64,000 bases of DNA from Patagioenas fasciata (taxonomy: Eukaryota > Chordata > Aves > Columbiformes > Columbidae), in contig NC_092560.1 in NCBI RefSeq assembly GCF_037038585.1, positions 58,025,049-58,089,048 on the forward strand, written 5' to 3'. Every line of letters begins with the position of its first letter. Positions within the stretch are counted from its first letter, which is position 1. The notes under the pieces are model-generated. The model was not told the DNA's origin. It worked only from the letters and a program-made list of their open reading frames with translations, and ran no database searches. Below are positions 12,660 through 24,545 of the stretch, piece by piece. The translations under genes and the position numbers were made by a program.

Positions 12660-12960
12660 GCCACTACATGATAAGAATGTATCTGTCATATCATTTACAA
12701 TGCTCAGACACTCTAAGGAAATAAATCATGGCAGAGTCCATAAATCTTAATGTTAGCCACTGAATAGCCAGCCCTTTACATTTTATTAAGTAAGAAGAAA
12801 CAAGTATTTCATCACAATCATGCCTTCACACTGACCTGGAATTGGAGCAGTGTAATTACATGTTACCTATGGGTTTTGGTACCTTAGTGACTTGTAAAAT
12901 GGAAAATAATTAATCTAATTGCTAACTGCAATAAATCAATTTTGTGAAGCTGCTCAGTAT
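12660..12960. other. Possible conserved non-coding element
   Basis: AT-rich, frame-poor sequence without simple repeats and with dense TAAT/ATTA cores (for example around 12850, 12905-12920 and 12930). This texture is typical of conserved vertebrate enhancers bound by homeodomain factors. The composition is visible. Conservation and function are inferred and untested. Confidence 0.25.
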
Positions 12961-15900
12961 GGCTCTTCCTTTAGAGCAGAACACAGTTTGGTGGGAAAAG
13001 TGCTACTAAATTCCTAAAAAAGTACTAAAAGTGCTATTAAATAATCCTACATGAGCTTGGGTGTGCAAAGGATAAAATACATTATTAAACCTGATTCCTG
13101 TACTTTTAGTATCAATTGAACTTGAGTAAACAGACAGATGGGAGGGAAGTGGGATAGACACAGAGAGTGCAGCATTTTGTCAGTAAACTCCACAGCAAAA
13201 TTCCCAATAACACAGAGAAGATCAAAGGATCCTGTCTTCCCATAAGAGACCTTCAGATACAAGGACTACCTGTGATATCAAAGAGTGTAAAAGTTTGAAG
13301 AGTGGCTAATGAGAGTCTTTTTCCAAGAGCAGAGAGCTGCCAACAGCTCAAAAGAATGAATTCCAGCTTCACACTGTCAATATACAGAAATCAGGGGAAA
13401 AGCTGTAGAACAACATCTTGACTTATGGACTGAATGTAAGCCACAGAATGAAAGCAGTGTGACAGATTTTGTTCCAACTTTGCAGAAACATTCCCTTGGA
13501 GATTAAATCTGACGATGCCAAATCGATTTTCCATGGCAGAGTTATGAGAACGGGACATTTGAGCTGGGACTTTCCTAGGGAAACCAGTTGCAGCCTTCAG
13601 GGGTGAAAGAGCAGGATCAAGGAGAAAGGGAACAAGGCATTCCCTCCAAAGGCAAGGTGCAGCAGGCTCTTTTCCTTGCTACTGAGCTGAGTGTTTCCAA
13701 ACCCAGAGATGGTGTTTGGGCTTGGCTCTGATTTCAGCTTTTCGGTTTGTTTTGGGGAATACCTCAGTAGGGTGAGAGGACTCCGAGCACAGCCACAGCC
13801 CAGCAGATCCCCAGCAGGTACGCGCTGCCCACGTGTTTCCAAAGGGACTTGCCTGCAAAGAACCAGGAGCCTGGCAAGGGTTATGTGACACCACGGCACC
13901 AAGAAAGGTGATAGTTTAAAAGGAAATAGTAGTTTGATGTGTAGTCAGGCTGAGATCCTTTATTTTTGCCCACAATAGGACTAAGCACCACCATCATGAT
14001 TGAACCTTGAGTAGCAGCTCTGCACGGAAGAAGGCTGCCACCTTCCTGTTTTTAAACCAGATCCCCCCAACCATCCTTTTCACCAGTAACTTGCCCTCCT
14101 TTTGCAGTTTTTAATACACCCAGCTCACAATCCTACTGTTTTACAACTTTAATAGACTGGTTATCATCAAGGTACGAATGAAAAGCACAAGAAAACTCCT
14201 AAAAAGAGCATGGATGTGACTCCAGTAAAAGAGAAGGGCTGTGTCAATTTGCCGGAAATTCCATTTTCTCCCCTTTCTCTCAATACCGTGTACAAATTAG
14301 ACATTTACATGATAGATGAGTACGTTTCTTTCTTAGGGAAAGTACTCTGCTGGAACTCAGAGCTCGGGTAAGTTCCATGTAATGTGACCGTTGCCAAGGA
14401 AACTACTTGTTCTTAATTGAATAGTAGAGAAAATATTTGTGTAACTTATTGGCACATAAATTAAGGTTGCCCTTGAGCAGCCTTAAACTCACACAACTTT
14501 TTTTTTTTTTAACCAAATTGTCCTAGTTTCTTAGATTTTCTTTTAATGCACAAACATCACAAAGAGTCACAAGGCATCAATGGCCTTTTCACTGATTCTG
14601 ACCACTGTTAAAGTTGCACAATGCTTAACTTCAGCATCTGAAAGAGAAAAGCTTGATTATTACAGAGGAAATGACAATAAAATGCTGAGCAAGTACGGCC
14701 TAAGAAGGAAAAAGGTAATAAAAGAAGCTGCTGGGGATATAACTTCTCCCAAAAAGAATGACACATCCTCTGTGATAGCGGCAATGATAAACTCAGTTTG
14801 TCAACGCTGCTGTAGCTCCGCTGAAGTCAATAGATTCATGCTGATCGACCTCTTCTGAGTCTTTTGGTTATTTTTCTGGTTTTCCCTGTGACTGTTTTTT
14901 ACTCTTTATTCAAACTAGCATTGGTTTCTGAAGAACAAAAGAAGTAGTGGACTAGATCACCTTACCCTTAACTTTCCATTCCCTGTATGTCTCCTTTGTG
15001 GGATGCTGCTGGGAAACAGGGGAGCATCATGGACCAATATACCAGACGCTGAAAGTGCATACTCAGTTCAGTCTTTTTTTTCAGTTGTTTCTGGCAGGAA
15101 AAAAAAAAAAAGCACACTTAATATTGTGTGCTTTAACACAAACTCTCAGCAGGAGGGCTTCTGATAACCAAATAATAGATTATGCTGCTCGAAAATCATG
15201 CATTTTTCCTTTCTTTATTTCTCTCATACACACAACGCTCACCAAATTTTATCTATAGTATTTCAAAATGTTAGTATCTAATTTAACTAAGTTTCTCTGG
15301 AACGGTCTCATTAAAGTGTCCCACAAAAAGGAGGTAATAAAATAAGGGTAATTAGATTTGGAACTTATAAGGAATCAATTAACACTAGCAAGTATTAAAC
15401 TAAACTATTCCACTCTCTCTTGGTAAATTGTCTTCTCTTAAACCATGGTCCTACTATTTTGGAGATGAAGAATTGTTCTTCCATCTGTTGGGTCCTGCAG
15501 ACCAGTCATCACCCTGGACTGCAGGATCCCGAGGACACAGCTGCTATATTAGCTATCTGCAAAAATGCCTTTAAATTATAGACCACCGTAATCCTTCTCA
15601 TGTAGTCCCTTTCCACTAATTACTTTTATTTTATTATTGAAATGTGGTTTCTAAAGGTCAAAAAAGAGCAGTTTCTTATCCAAGTGACTCATTCTTCCAC
15701 TGAAGATGAGGGAGGATATTGGTGAGTGTGGTGTCCTTTCAGTCAGTGCAGAGTTAGTGCAGAGTCTATATGTTCAGATAACTGAGGAAAAATGTTGGTT
15801 AATTCAGGGTTATGTGCCTGTCAGATAAACCCTCCAAATAAAAATGTGGCAAGATGCTATGAGACCAGAGCAGGGAGCGCAAACAGCATCATATAGGTGA

Positions 15901-18542
15901 CCCTGTCATTTAAGTTGAACTTGTATTAATAATGGTCCTTAACAAGCTGTCAATCTCTAAGGAGAGCCTTTTGTGCCTTTTCCCTGATGCTTTTGTATTC
16001 ATTTACTCGATGGCCACAAATCAGCCCTGGCTGAGTTGCGGTCAGTCCTAGGGCAGCTTGGGAAAAACGAAGCTTCTCTCTCCTTGTCTTTCCTATGCTT
16101 TTGCTTTTTTCCCCTTTCTTTGCCTTTCACTGCCACACAAATCATAAAAATTGCAGGCTGGGGGTCAAGCTGCGTAAAACAAGGAGACACCGGTTTCCTC
16201 TTTGTTTCAGTGCAGAGCACAGATGGGAGGGGGGAAGCTGCTGTTCCATGGAGATAATTGCTGTTAGAGTAGAAAATCCAGAAGCACCCCAATGACACTG
16301 GGAAACAGAGGGTGTTTCTCAGTTAATAGGAAATCCAAGTGGATTTCTTAGTACCTACTGAAAAGAATGACAAAAAACTCACTAAGTCATTAAGCTCTGC
16401 TCCACTTTTACTACCTTTTCCTGTTACATTAAAAACTGAAAAAAAAACCAAAAGCCCCACCATGCTGAGGACCAGAAAAGAATCTGCAGGTTTGGACAGT
16501 ATGCAGCAAAGGTTAGTACTCTCAAAACCTCATGGCCATCAGTGCGCTGGTAAAGAAAGGAGGGATGGCTTGATCTTCCTCCATCACATATTCATGTCTG
16601 CTGGTGACCTCTCCCCAGACTCCAAGCAACCAAAGCACCAAATGAGAACTGGAAAACCTACCTTGAGTAAGGACGCTGGTCTCAGCTGCCCTTTCTTAGC
16701 TACTTCCAGATGCAGTGACACAGAACAAGTTTCTCATTTGGCTTTTTAAGCTTGGTTTGAGAATTGTCTCAAGACTGGACTTGTTCACCATGATCTGTCC
16801 CTTCAGACATCGAATCTAAGAGGTCACCGTGGTGTAAACTCCAGCAGGCTCTGGAAACAGTGAACCACAGTGTCTTCTGTGTCTCACAGGCTCCATCCTG
16901 CCTCTTCATACAGTCTGGGTGCATGCAAGCCAGAGCCAAACACACCCCAGCCCTGCAGGCTGTGAGCCCTGTCTGCAGCCCGAGCATAGGCAGCAGTGTG
17001 GACAGACAGCACAGGACCTACAGAGGACAGAACTTCTGGCATGGTGATGCATCTTCCCAGTCCAACTCACAGTGTGGTGCAACACAACCTGTGCTGCCCA
17101 GTTGCTGAGTTTGGCTGCACCCTGTGCTCCAGTACCACCATCAAGCAGCATAGAATAGTCTCTGTGTTTGCAGAAAGACTTCTGCTCAGTCTACACAGTC
17201 TCAATAGATCAAATCCTTTAGGGTATGTTCAGTTTACTTGAATTTGCATTGAAAGTTCATGTAGTGACTGAAACATTGTTTTGATCTGTGACAACTCTCT
17301 TGACATTTCACTTAATCTAAAATCTCAGTTGTAGAGGAGTTTAAGCACTTTGGCAGCTGGCAGATCTCGTGAAAGGTAGAGGTGAGGGAAAGAGAAGGAG
17401 AGAGAAAATAGTCCTTTTCTTTCAAGTGCCTTCTTACCCAACTTGCATGCAGTTGCCGATAATGACCAGGAGCATGGATGTCCCTACTTATTAGAATAAA
17501 ATGCACTTGACTTTTTGTGATAGGAATTCAGATTTTTTTTTTAGCCGTTAACATATTTGTTTTCCCCCTCGCTCTTGAGTAAGCATGTTTCCTGTTTGAA
17601 AAGGAGCTGTTTCCTATGACAGTTGTATTTGCTGTTGAATAGTCAACATCACAAAAATAACCTAAAAAACACAATTGGTGTAATGATTGAGACAGAAAAA
17701 TATAAAGCTTAGCATTGTCTGAACACCAACAGACAGAGGACAACACATTTGCAGGTGAACTACATTTAGTATCCCTCACACCATGTATGCAGCAATTTCT
17801 GTCCCAGATTCTGTTTCTTTTTTTACCATCAGCATGAGCAAACAACTTTCTCATTCTGTTCTTATGTTCTGGTTCTTGCCACCACTGGGATGATAATGCA
17901 TACCAATATTTCTTTATTGTGAGGAGTGTTTAACTTGGGTAAAGAGCTTTGGCATCTTAGAGGAAAGGAAATTAAGAAGCAAAAAAGTATTTTATTGTCA
18001 TTGTTACTGACTCGTTTGAAAAGCAAACCTCAGTCTGACTAGACTCTGCTGAACAAACACCACCCCACTCTTGAGAGGTATCAAAGCTCAAATCAGTTAG
18101 AGAAACCACCTACCTCTGTGAACTTTGGGAACTGAATAAACTAATAAGATCCAAATTCCACTTTTGGTTGTTAACAAGCCTATTAAAGTGATGAAAGGCT
18201 TATTTTCCCTTGCTTAATTTAGTAAGGTGCAATTATTTTAATGGTCAAGATTGTTCCTTTTCCAGCCCAATTTTTCCATGTATGTCCTATAACATGATTT
18301 TTGAAAAGAAAATAAATTGAAGCAGCTAATCTTAGTGATCTACTTTCTTAATGGTGTACCCAAAATAAAGAGCTGACTAAGGAGCCTTCTCATCAACTTT
18401 GGTGTGTCCAGTGATGTCTGGACTCATCTTTGTTTCTTGAACCATGCTTTGCTCACAGGTAAGGTGTCTTCTGCTTGAAAAGATGCATATGAAAGAGTTA
18501 CTTCCCTCATTTCTAGCTCTCTTTCCTCCACAGTTTTGCACC
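12961..18542. other. Non-coding unique DNA
   Basis: Nothing protein-like. Homopolymers lie at 14498-14510 (T13) and 15099-15111 (A13). A 136-codon plus-strand frame at 16339-16749 is low-complexity in places, has no family resemblance and lacks exon support, so it is not called. No RNA gene is seen. Confidence 0.5.
14948..14985 (+). mobile_element. Doubtful CR1 3' fragment
   Basis: The string TGGACTAGATCACCTTA, followed by a pyrimidine-rich CTTTCCATTCC, resembles the final 40 bp of plus-oriented CR1 elements, where a TGGACTAGATGA-like block precedes CCCTTCCAACC. The octamer repeat that should follow is not recognisable. It may be chance similarity. Confidence 0.22.
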
Positions 18543-18576
18543 AAAAAAAAAAAACCCAAACAAAACAAAAAACCCT
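18543..18576. repeat. A-rich simple repeat
   Basis: A12 followed by CCCAAAC, AAAAC and AAAAAACCC blocks. It is an A-rich low-complexity tract without an identifiable retroposon before it. Confidence 0.85.
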
Positions 18577-18799
18577 ATTTATTGATTTTAATCCTAACTT
18601 GAACAAGGCAAGGACCAGCTAGTTGACCCTAAGATCAGCCAGCAGACACCTACAGGGTGGGAACATGAGGTTCACTCTGCAGCCAGCCTGTCCTGGCTCA
18701 GTGGGACTGAGCTGCCGCTCGGGCTGGGGGTGGCAAGCATAGGCATTGCACAAAACAGGGAAAGGGGATGCATGCAAAACCTCTGAGAACTACTGGTTT
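18577..18799. other. Non-coding DNA, GC-richer patch
   Basis: A short patch (about 18640-18760) richer in G and C than its flanks, ending in CTCTGAGAACTACTGGTT. That end faintly recalls a hAT terminal repeat in reverse. No second end or transposase remnant was found, so no element is called. Confidence 0.4.
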
Positions 18800-20290
18800 A
18801 CAAGAAATCCACTTAATTTGTGACCTGTATTACATCAGACACCAGATATTCAAGATTAAATAAAATATGCCCATCAGTTGCTATTCACAGACAACACTAT
18901 CTAATGAAATGAGAGCAACAGTTCACTTGATTTGTTTTATCTATCAATAAGGCATTAGAGATCTATTACAGCCAAGGAATAAAGACTCAAACAGGTTCAT
19001 CCTGCTACTTGCTGAATTGGATACTTGAGTCTATTATCTAGATTTGGCTTTTGCGTCTTGATGAGTGTGATCTATTTACTAATGGAATTAAATGGAAGTA
19101 GAATTAGGTCTCTTAAATCAGGTTGGCTATTGTGACTTTCTACATCCCAGTATCATATCAGTATTCACAGCCTCTACTTTAATTTCCAAATTCAGCTTAA
19201 AAGTATTTTAAACCCAGGAAGGGAAGTGTATCATGTATGAAGCATTCATATGTAGAAAGTATTTGTCCTAATTGGTCTAGGTTAATTTTCTTTTTGCATG
19301 ATAAGTCATACTCAGAAGCAAGTGCAGGACTCATGGCTTTGCAGTGAATTACCCTGCTGTTTCTCAAAATAAAATCAGTCAGTAGGTTTTGTTTTGCTGA
19401 TTGTAAAACACAAAATTACCTGTAGATAGGATGCTGATGAATGGAAAAATTCTGCTATTGAGATGCTGGGCTTTGACTCAATTTATAAATAAAAAGCAGT
19501 TTGGGTTTCTTAGCAGCTGAAGTAAAATACTTTCTTGTTCATTGTTCTTGGTTATGCCAAGAGAGGGATCACAAAAAGCAGTCTTTCAATAGCAGGTCTT
19601 GTCAGGGGGTTAAAGACTAACTGACAAGATTTTGGAAGTGGGACCTTTATCAGCCCTGCAGTTAATACCACCCTTAGCAAATTACATGAGGAAATTTGCC
19701 AAGGCTGCAGGGTCTGCAGGTCATCTGGAGAAGTTGTTTGAAGCTTTATCTATTTAATTAAGAAATTCAGAATGCCCTTTTCACATATTAAAGCCCAATG
19801 AAAGGATATTATTAAAAGCAGATTTTCTGATAATGGATAGGCACAGGTGGCTTCCAGTGGTGAAAAGCATCTTGGAAATATTAACAAAGTAAACCAAATT
19901 GGCCTACAGGTTTTGGTTTTGGAGGTATTTTACAAGTAATGTTGCCCTTTTGTGCATTCATCATGCACTGACCCTATATTAATCACAGAGGAGCTGGAAA
20001 AAGTGCTCTTCAACACCTTCCTTCATCAAACTGCATTAAAGTTCAGCTTGTCCCATCTGTTACATTGCACAAGACAGCTTTGAGATTGCTACCCTTCCAG
20101 TCAGCAGCTATTGTCTAGGCTGATCAAATGAAATACATACTCATTTTTAAAAATCAGGCTTGAAATAGGAATTAAGATAAATAAGCAGGCCTGCTGATTT
20201 CCAACAGGCAAGGATGCTTAATAAACCTAACCAAGAGAAAACTTCCTAGGCAATAAATTGTGGAAGCAACTGATGACTATCACCAAATTA
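18800..20290. other. Possible cluster of conserved non-coding elements
   Basis: About 1.5 kb with no open frame of 60 codons, no simple repeats and no recognised mobile element, but many TAAT/ATTA cores. Examples are TTTAATTAAG near 19753 and TATTAACAAAGTAAACC near 19880, which also resembles forkhead sites. CTTTATC GATA-like words occur near 19643 and 19744. The low-repeat, motif-dense texture matches deeply conserved enhancer DNA in gene deserts. The motifs are visible; conservation is inferred. Confidence 0.3.
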
Positions 20291-20504
20291 ATCTTTCACC
20301 CAAAGGTAATCATAGACCAAATTTGACATGACACAAAATGAATGTCAGCTGATACCAGCCCAGGGTGGGAGAAGGGCAACAGTGCTAGGGATGGAGGCAG
20401 GAAAGCCAAGAGATTTCTCCCATGTGTGCATATGGGAGAATGGACTTTCAGCTCAAAAACTGAGTTTGTGAGGGAGTCAAAGAGCCACAAAAAATTTTGA
20501 CTGG
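20291..20504. other. Non-coding DNA flanking a CR1
   Basis: Short unique stretch up to the 3' end of the next CR1. The last 30 bp (AAAGAGCCAC, then A5T4) occupy the place where the CR1 octamer repeat should be, but no octamer is recognisable. Confidence 0.45.
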
Positions 20505-21362
20505 ACCTCTGGCAGTCTCTAGTCTGACCTTCCACTCAAAGAGGCCTATTGCCAGCACTGGGTCAGGTCAACTGCAGCTTTATGTAGCCGAGCGGTTGTA
20601 ACCTTCAAGGGTGGTGATTTGAACATCACCCCAGGCAATCCACCCCAGTGCTGCACCAGCCTCCTGTTGAAAACGCTTTTCTTAATGCCCACCCTGGACC
20701 ACTTGTGCTGCAGCTTGTTGTCCTTGTCCCTTGTTATATGACCTACCGCAGCTAAAAATTTGGCTCCATAGTCTTAGTAACTCCCCTCTAAGAACATCTA
20801 GGTTGCTGTAAGATCAGGTCTTCACCTCATTTTCATCAGAGTAAACAAGCCCAGCTCCCTCAGCCCCTCCTTACAGGTCCTGTGCTTTGGATTCAAACAG
20901 CTTGGAGTCCTCCGTTGGACTTTCTCCTGTATCTCTATACCCCCCTTCAAAAGGAGGCTCAGCTTGCCTTGTCCATGACAGGACTCTTCACCCTGGCATC
21001 CACCATAACTCCTTTCTCCTTTTCACCTAGGTGCCATTCAGCCTGCAACTGCCCAGCCAGTTCTGATGCATCAGGTTATTCCACCCCAGCTCCAGAACTT
21101 CACACTACTCCTTGCTTCACAAGGCTGCAGTGTACCCAGTTGGCACATTTATACAGGTGTCTCTGAGCTGAATTTCTGTCTTGCAACATCTCAGCCATGC
21201 CCCAGGTCTAGTGTCATGTCCAGTTTGCAGAGGGTATGCTCAGTGTCTTTTTCCTGGCCACCGGTAAAGACACTGTAAAATATGGGTCCCAATATCAACC
21301 TTCAGGGTACCTTGCTTGCAACAGGTTGCCAAGCAGACACTAGCCACTGGTCACTACCATTT
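20505..21362 (-). mobile_element. Old CR1 LINE relic, minus strand
   Basis: The order of segments follows CR1 read in reverse. The 3' UTR begins at GGACCTCTGGCAGTCTCTAG (20513). The segment ending CCAGTGCTGCACC and GAAAACGCTTTTCTTAATGC follow near 20650-20690. CCCAGCTCCCTCAGCCCCTCC lies near 20851. GGACTTTCTCCTGTATCTC lies near 20918. The reverse-transcriptase region contains ATGGGTCCCAATATCAACC at about 21282 and CACTGGTCACTACC near 21345. No frame stays open for long and several blocks are diverged or rearranged, so it is much older than the copy at 1308-2058. About 860 bp remain. The right-hand limit is approximate. Confidence 0.85.
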
Positions 21363-21970
21363 AGTGAGGAGAGATTGCCACTGGAGATACTGAATGTAGA
21401 TAATGCATGTCACAAAGCTGGAAGCAGTACTGTCGTAGGTGGCCACCTATGGTGGCTTTTAGCAGCATGTTTGGGAAGTAGCTGTGATTTCAGCAGTTGC
21501 TCTGCAGACACAAGCCAAAACTCTGCAGCAGAGCTTGGTTGAAATGTGTGCTGAGGCTGGGCATTCTCCATTCCAGATTAAACCACAATAAATGTACTGG
21601 TCTAGAGAGAAAAATAACAGATAGCATGGGCCCCAGCAACAGCCGTATTCTTCATTGCAGCAAAAATAACAGAGGGAGGTTGGACGGCACATTTCCTGTT
21701 GAGACAGATGGGTGATAGAACCCAGAGGACAGTACTGACATAGGATTCCTCTCAAACATCTACCAGTGGGCATCAGTGTCAGTCTGTCTGCCTGTTGTGT
21801 TAGAGAATGCCAGTAAAGAAACAGGAAATGGAAATGAAACAGTAGAGACTGTTGTGACAGGAAGAATCTATACTTTTTCCACTTTACCAAAATTCTTCCT
21901 AATCCTACAGTTCACTGAGTATAAGCTATTGTAGCTCAAGTATTGCTAACCCACTGAAGCAGCCCAAAAT

Positions 21971-21991
21971 AAAAAAAAAAAAAAAAAAAAA
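21971..21991. repeat. A21 homopolymer
   Basis: Twenty-one A residues after CCCAAAAT. No retroposon body was recognised upstream. Confidence 0.95.
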
Positions 21992-22338
21992 GTTGCCACT
22001 TTCCAAAATGAAAGCAATACTCATGGGGTTAATTGCATTAATTACAAAAGCCTAAATGTCTTTCTGAAGATGCATGTTCATGGAAAATGGCTTTGATTAA
22101 ATGTATTTCTTCCAAAAAAAATGTCTGCTGTATCATAGATCATCTCCCATCTCCCTTGTTGCATTGCAAGTCTGATCCCATCACACCAGCTCATTTCCCC
22201 AGGGAAGAGTGTAATGCAACACAGGAAATATAGTGTGGCAGGAGAGTCCAAGCTGTAAAAGCAAAGGGGAATACAAGATTCATTTTCCAAGACAAATATT
22301 TTAGTGTCAGCCAAAAAATGTCAGTGTTCACATTTCTC

Positions 22339-22376
22339 AAAAAAAAAAAAAAAACAAAAACAGAGAGAGAGAGAGA
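22339..22376. repeat. A16 plus (GA)n compound simple repeat
   Basis: A16, then CAAAAAC, then seven GA units. It is low complexity and has no coding meaning. Confidence 0.95.
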
Positions 22377-24460
22377 TAATACCAAAGTATTTTCTACGTG
22401 TATTATTCCTTTTTATTCCTTAACTCTAGAATTAACTCTAATTCTACCACCATTAATTCTAGGAATGTCCCTAAAAGTTTGCCAGGTTTTCATGAGCTTT
22501 AAGATATAGCACATGATAGGACTCAAAACTGTTTGCAGTTGAAAGATTTACTGAGGCAATTTCTAAAGCCCTTCCGTCTACCAGCTCTTGCTTGTCATCA
22601 TTAATAAGAACACTACTACTAATCAAACACACTATTACACCATTTATTGTATCACTTCTTACAGTGGATTATAAAATAATTCATAGGGAAGCTGAGTTCT
22701 ATTATCTAGAGCAGTTCCATTAGCATACAAAGAGAAAAAAGAAAAAAGAAAACTAAACAAAGGAGACCCAGGGTAATAGTAGTTTCTTGGGCAACGTTGA
22801 TTTTAAGAAGGATTTAACCATTGAGAAGTATTTAACCATGCACTAGGATTCACTTAGTGAATAGAGGTCTTCCTCTAGGAAGAAGTCATTAAGAGAAGTC
22901 TGAACAGATGACTTCCAAGCTTGCTTTGGAGCTTTTTGGATATTTTCTCACAGATTACAAAGGACTTCTTAGACTTGCCTTCCACAAACTGTAGAAAGAC
23001 AAGCAGTAGCTGGAGCTCTGTAGCTGTTGTCCTGGGGTATTTACCCATGCAAGTTACTCTTACTTTCTTAGCAGGAGAAAAAAAATCAGCTGTTCAACTG
23101 TTTATGAATTTCTGACTGAGGACTTCACAGCAATGTGATTGAAACTGCTTTTGGAGGCAGTGGTGGGATGGACTCCTTTGGGAGAGGACTATGAGAAAAC
23201 TTTTGAGAGATGAAGTGAGTGCTGGCGAAAGCCAGGGAGGTTCCCAGGGGTGAGGAGGGGAAAAAGAGTAGTAGTGAGCTGGGACATGTGTGAGGACAGG
23301 GGGAAAGGTAGAATGGGTCAGTGACCGTGTCAGAGAAAGGCTCTGAGCTGGGTGGGAAGCTGGTCTGAGTGGCCCCAGGGAGTGTGGGGGTAGCTGGGGT
23401 ATCCCCCTTCCTCCCTGTAGCATTCTTCTCCCCACCAGACCCCAGCAGGTTCCGGGGGACACAAGCCCTCACCCTCAGAGCACACTGCTCTGAGACCCAC
23501 ACGTAAACACCCCACAGAGCTGTACTGAACAACTTCTCAGTTCACAGGGAAACAACAAGCAGTGTGAAAATTTCAGCAAAGTGTTCACTACTTTGTTTCA
23601 CTAAATAAGTAAACCGTACAGGTACAGGGTGGGGTGGGGTGTGAGACAGGAACCCAAAGAGCGTTTGTCACAGAAAAAGCTGTCCTTAGTCAATTTTTGA
23701 AAAGAAGCATGGATTTGGACTGCAGACACATCTGAAAATATTGTAGCCTGTTCCTGAAGCAGAGGTGCCAGAAGAGAGGGACACAAAATGTATTGAACAA
23801 ACTGCATGCTCTGATTTGAGTTGGGAAGTTAATGCACCATGTACTCACTCATGCAACTTCTCTCTCCCTCTCTAAATGCAGGGAAGTAACACATCCCATG
23901 GCAGGCCATACTCTATTTTGTTCTGAGCATTCCTCACAACATCATGCAAAGCTGAATTAATTCCTCCATGCAAACTGTTTCTGAGAGAGCTCAGTCAGTG
24001 ATATTAATATTTTCCCTATTTACTATAACAAGATATTAGAGTGATTCTGGGTACTGAATTTCTATATAATAATTTCCATAATCTCACTAAGAAGCAGTTG
24101 AATGACTAAGCACATGCCCAGGGTACTGAGAAGCCCAGGTGGTGCAGGTCAGGGTCTCTGTGTAGAATCAGAGAGCTCTATCCCACAGGGGCAGTGGCCC
24201 CAACACAGTGGTCCATTTCTGCACTGCTCTGTACCAGTGGGAAGCATTAGTCCTGGCCTGCAGGACAGACACCAAGTGGCCATTTGGGCTGTTCTTGGAC
24301 ATGGCACGAGACTCCCTGGCTGCTTGGGTTACCCCATGCGGTCTTTGTCTCCTGTCCCCAACAGAGAGGTGTGGCAGGGCACCGCCAAGCAGCTCTGCAC
24401 TGCTCCCAAGGGGTGACAGGCTTTCAGTGGTGTGTGGAGTGCCCCAGTCAGCAAGAAGAG

Positions 24461-24545
24461 TTTGTAAGCTGGTTGTAAAGAATGTAAAGCACTTTTGGAT
24501 TCTTCTGGATGAATGACAAATAAATGACAACAGTGAAGTTATTAA
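24461..24545 (+). mobile_element. Probable fossil retroposon 3' tail
   Basis: The words TGTAAAGCACTTTTGGATTC, CTGGATGAATGAC and AAATAAATGACAAC occur in order. This order matches a tail known from ancient amniote retroposons, where a TGTAAAGCRCTTTGAGATCC-like block is followed by GATGAAAGGYGCTATAWAAATG and a short tandem end. The tail belongs to old LINE/SINE families of the L3/CR1 or Deu-SINE type; I cannot tell which from this fragment. The sequence just upstream (24400-24460) could be the rest of the element but is too diverged to define. Very old copies of this class are sometimes retained as enhancers. Confidence 0.45.

Larger units (their letters stand above)
21363..24460. other. Non-coding unique DNA with A-runs
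   Basis: No gene recognised. Simple sequence: A21 at 21971-21991 and A16 at 22339-22354, the latter followed by (GA)n at 22362-22376. About 23150-23420 is unusually G- and purine-rich on plus, and 23627-23640 is GGGTGGGGTGGGGT. The longer minus-strand frames here are Ser/Pro-rich products of that composition and not proteins I can identify. Confidence 0.5.

Noticed and set aside
16339-16749. Plus-strand frame of about 136 codons, Lys/Ser-rich
   Set aside because: No family resemblance, no splice or promoter context, low-complexity composition.
21459-21890. Minus-strand Cys-rich frame of about 143 codons
   Set aside because: The cysteines are not in a recognisable spacing and the frame lies directly right of a decayed CR1. 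Probably chance.
23094-23532. Two overlapping minus-strand Ser/Pro-rich frames (122 and 135 codons)
   Set aside because: They are explained by the purine-rich plus strand. The two frames overlap each other and neither resembles a protein.
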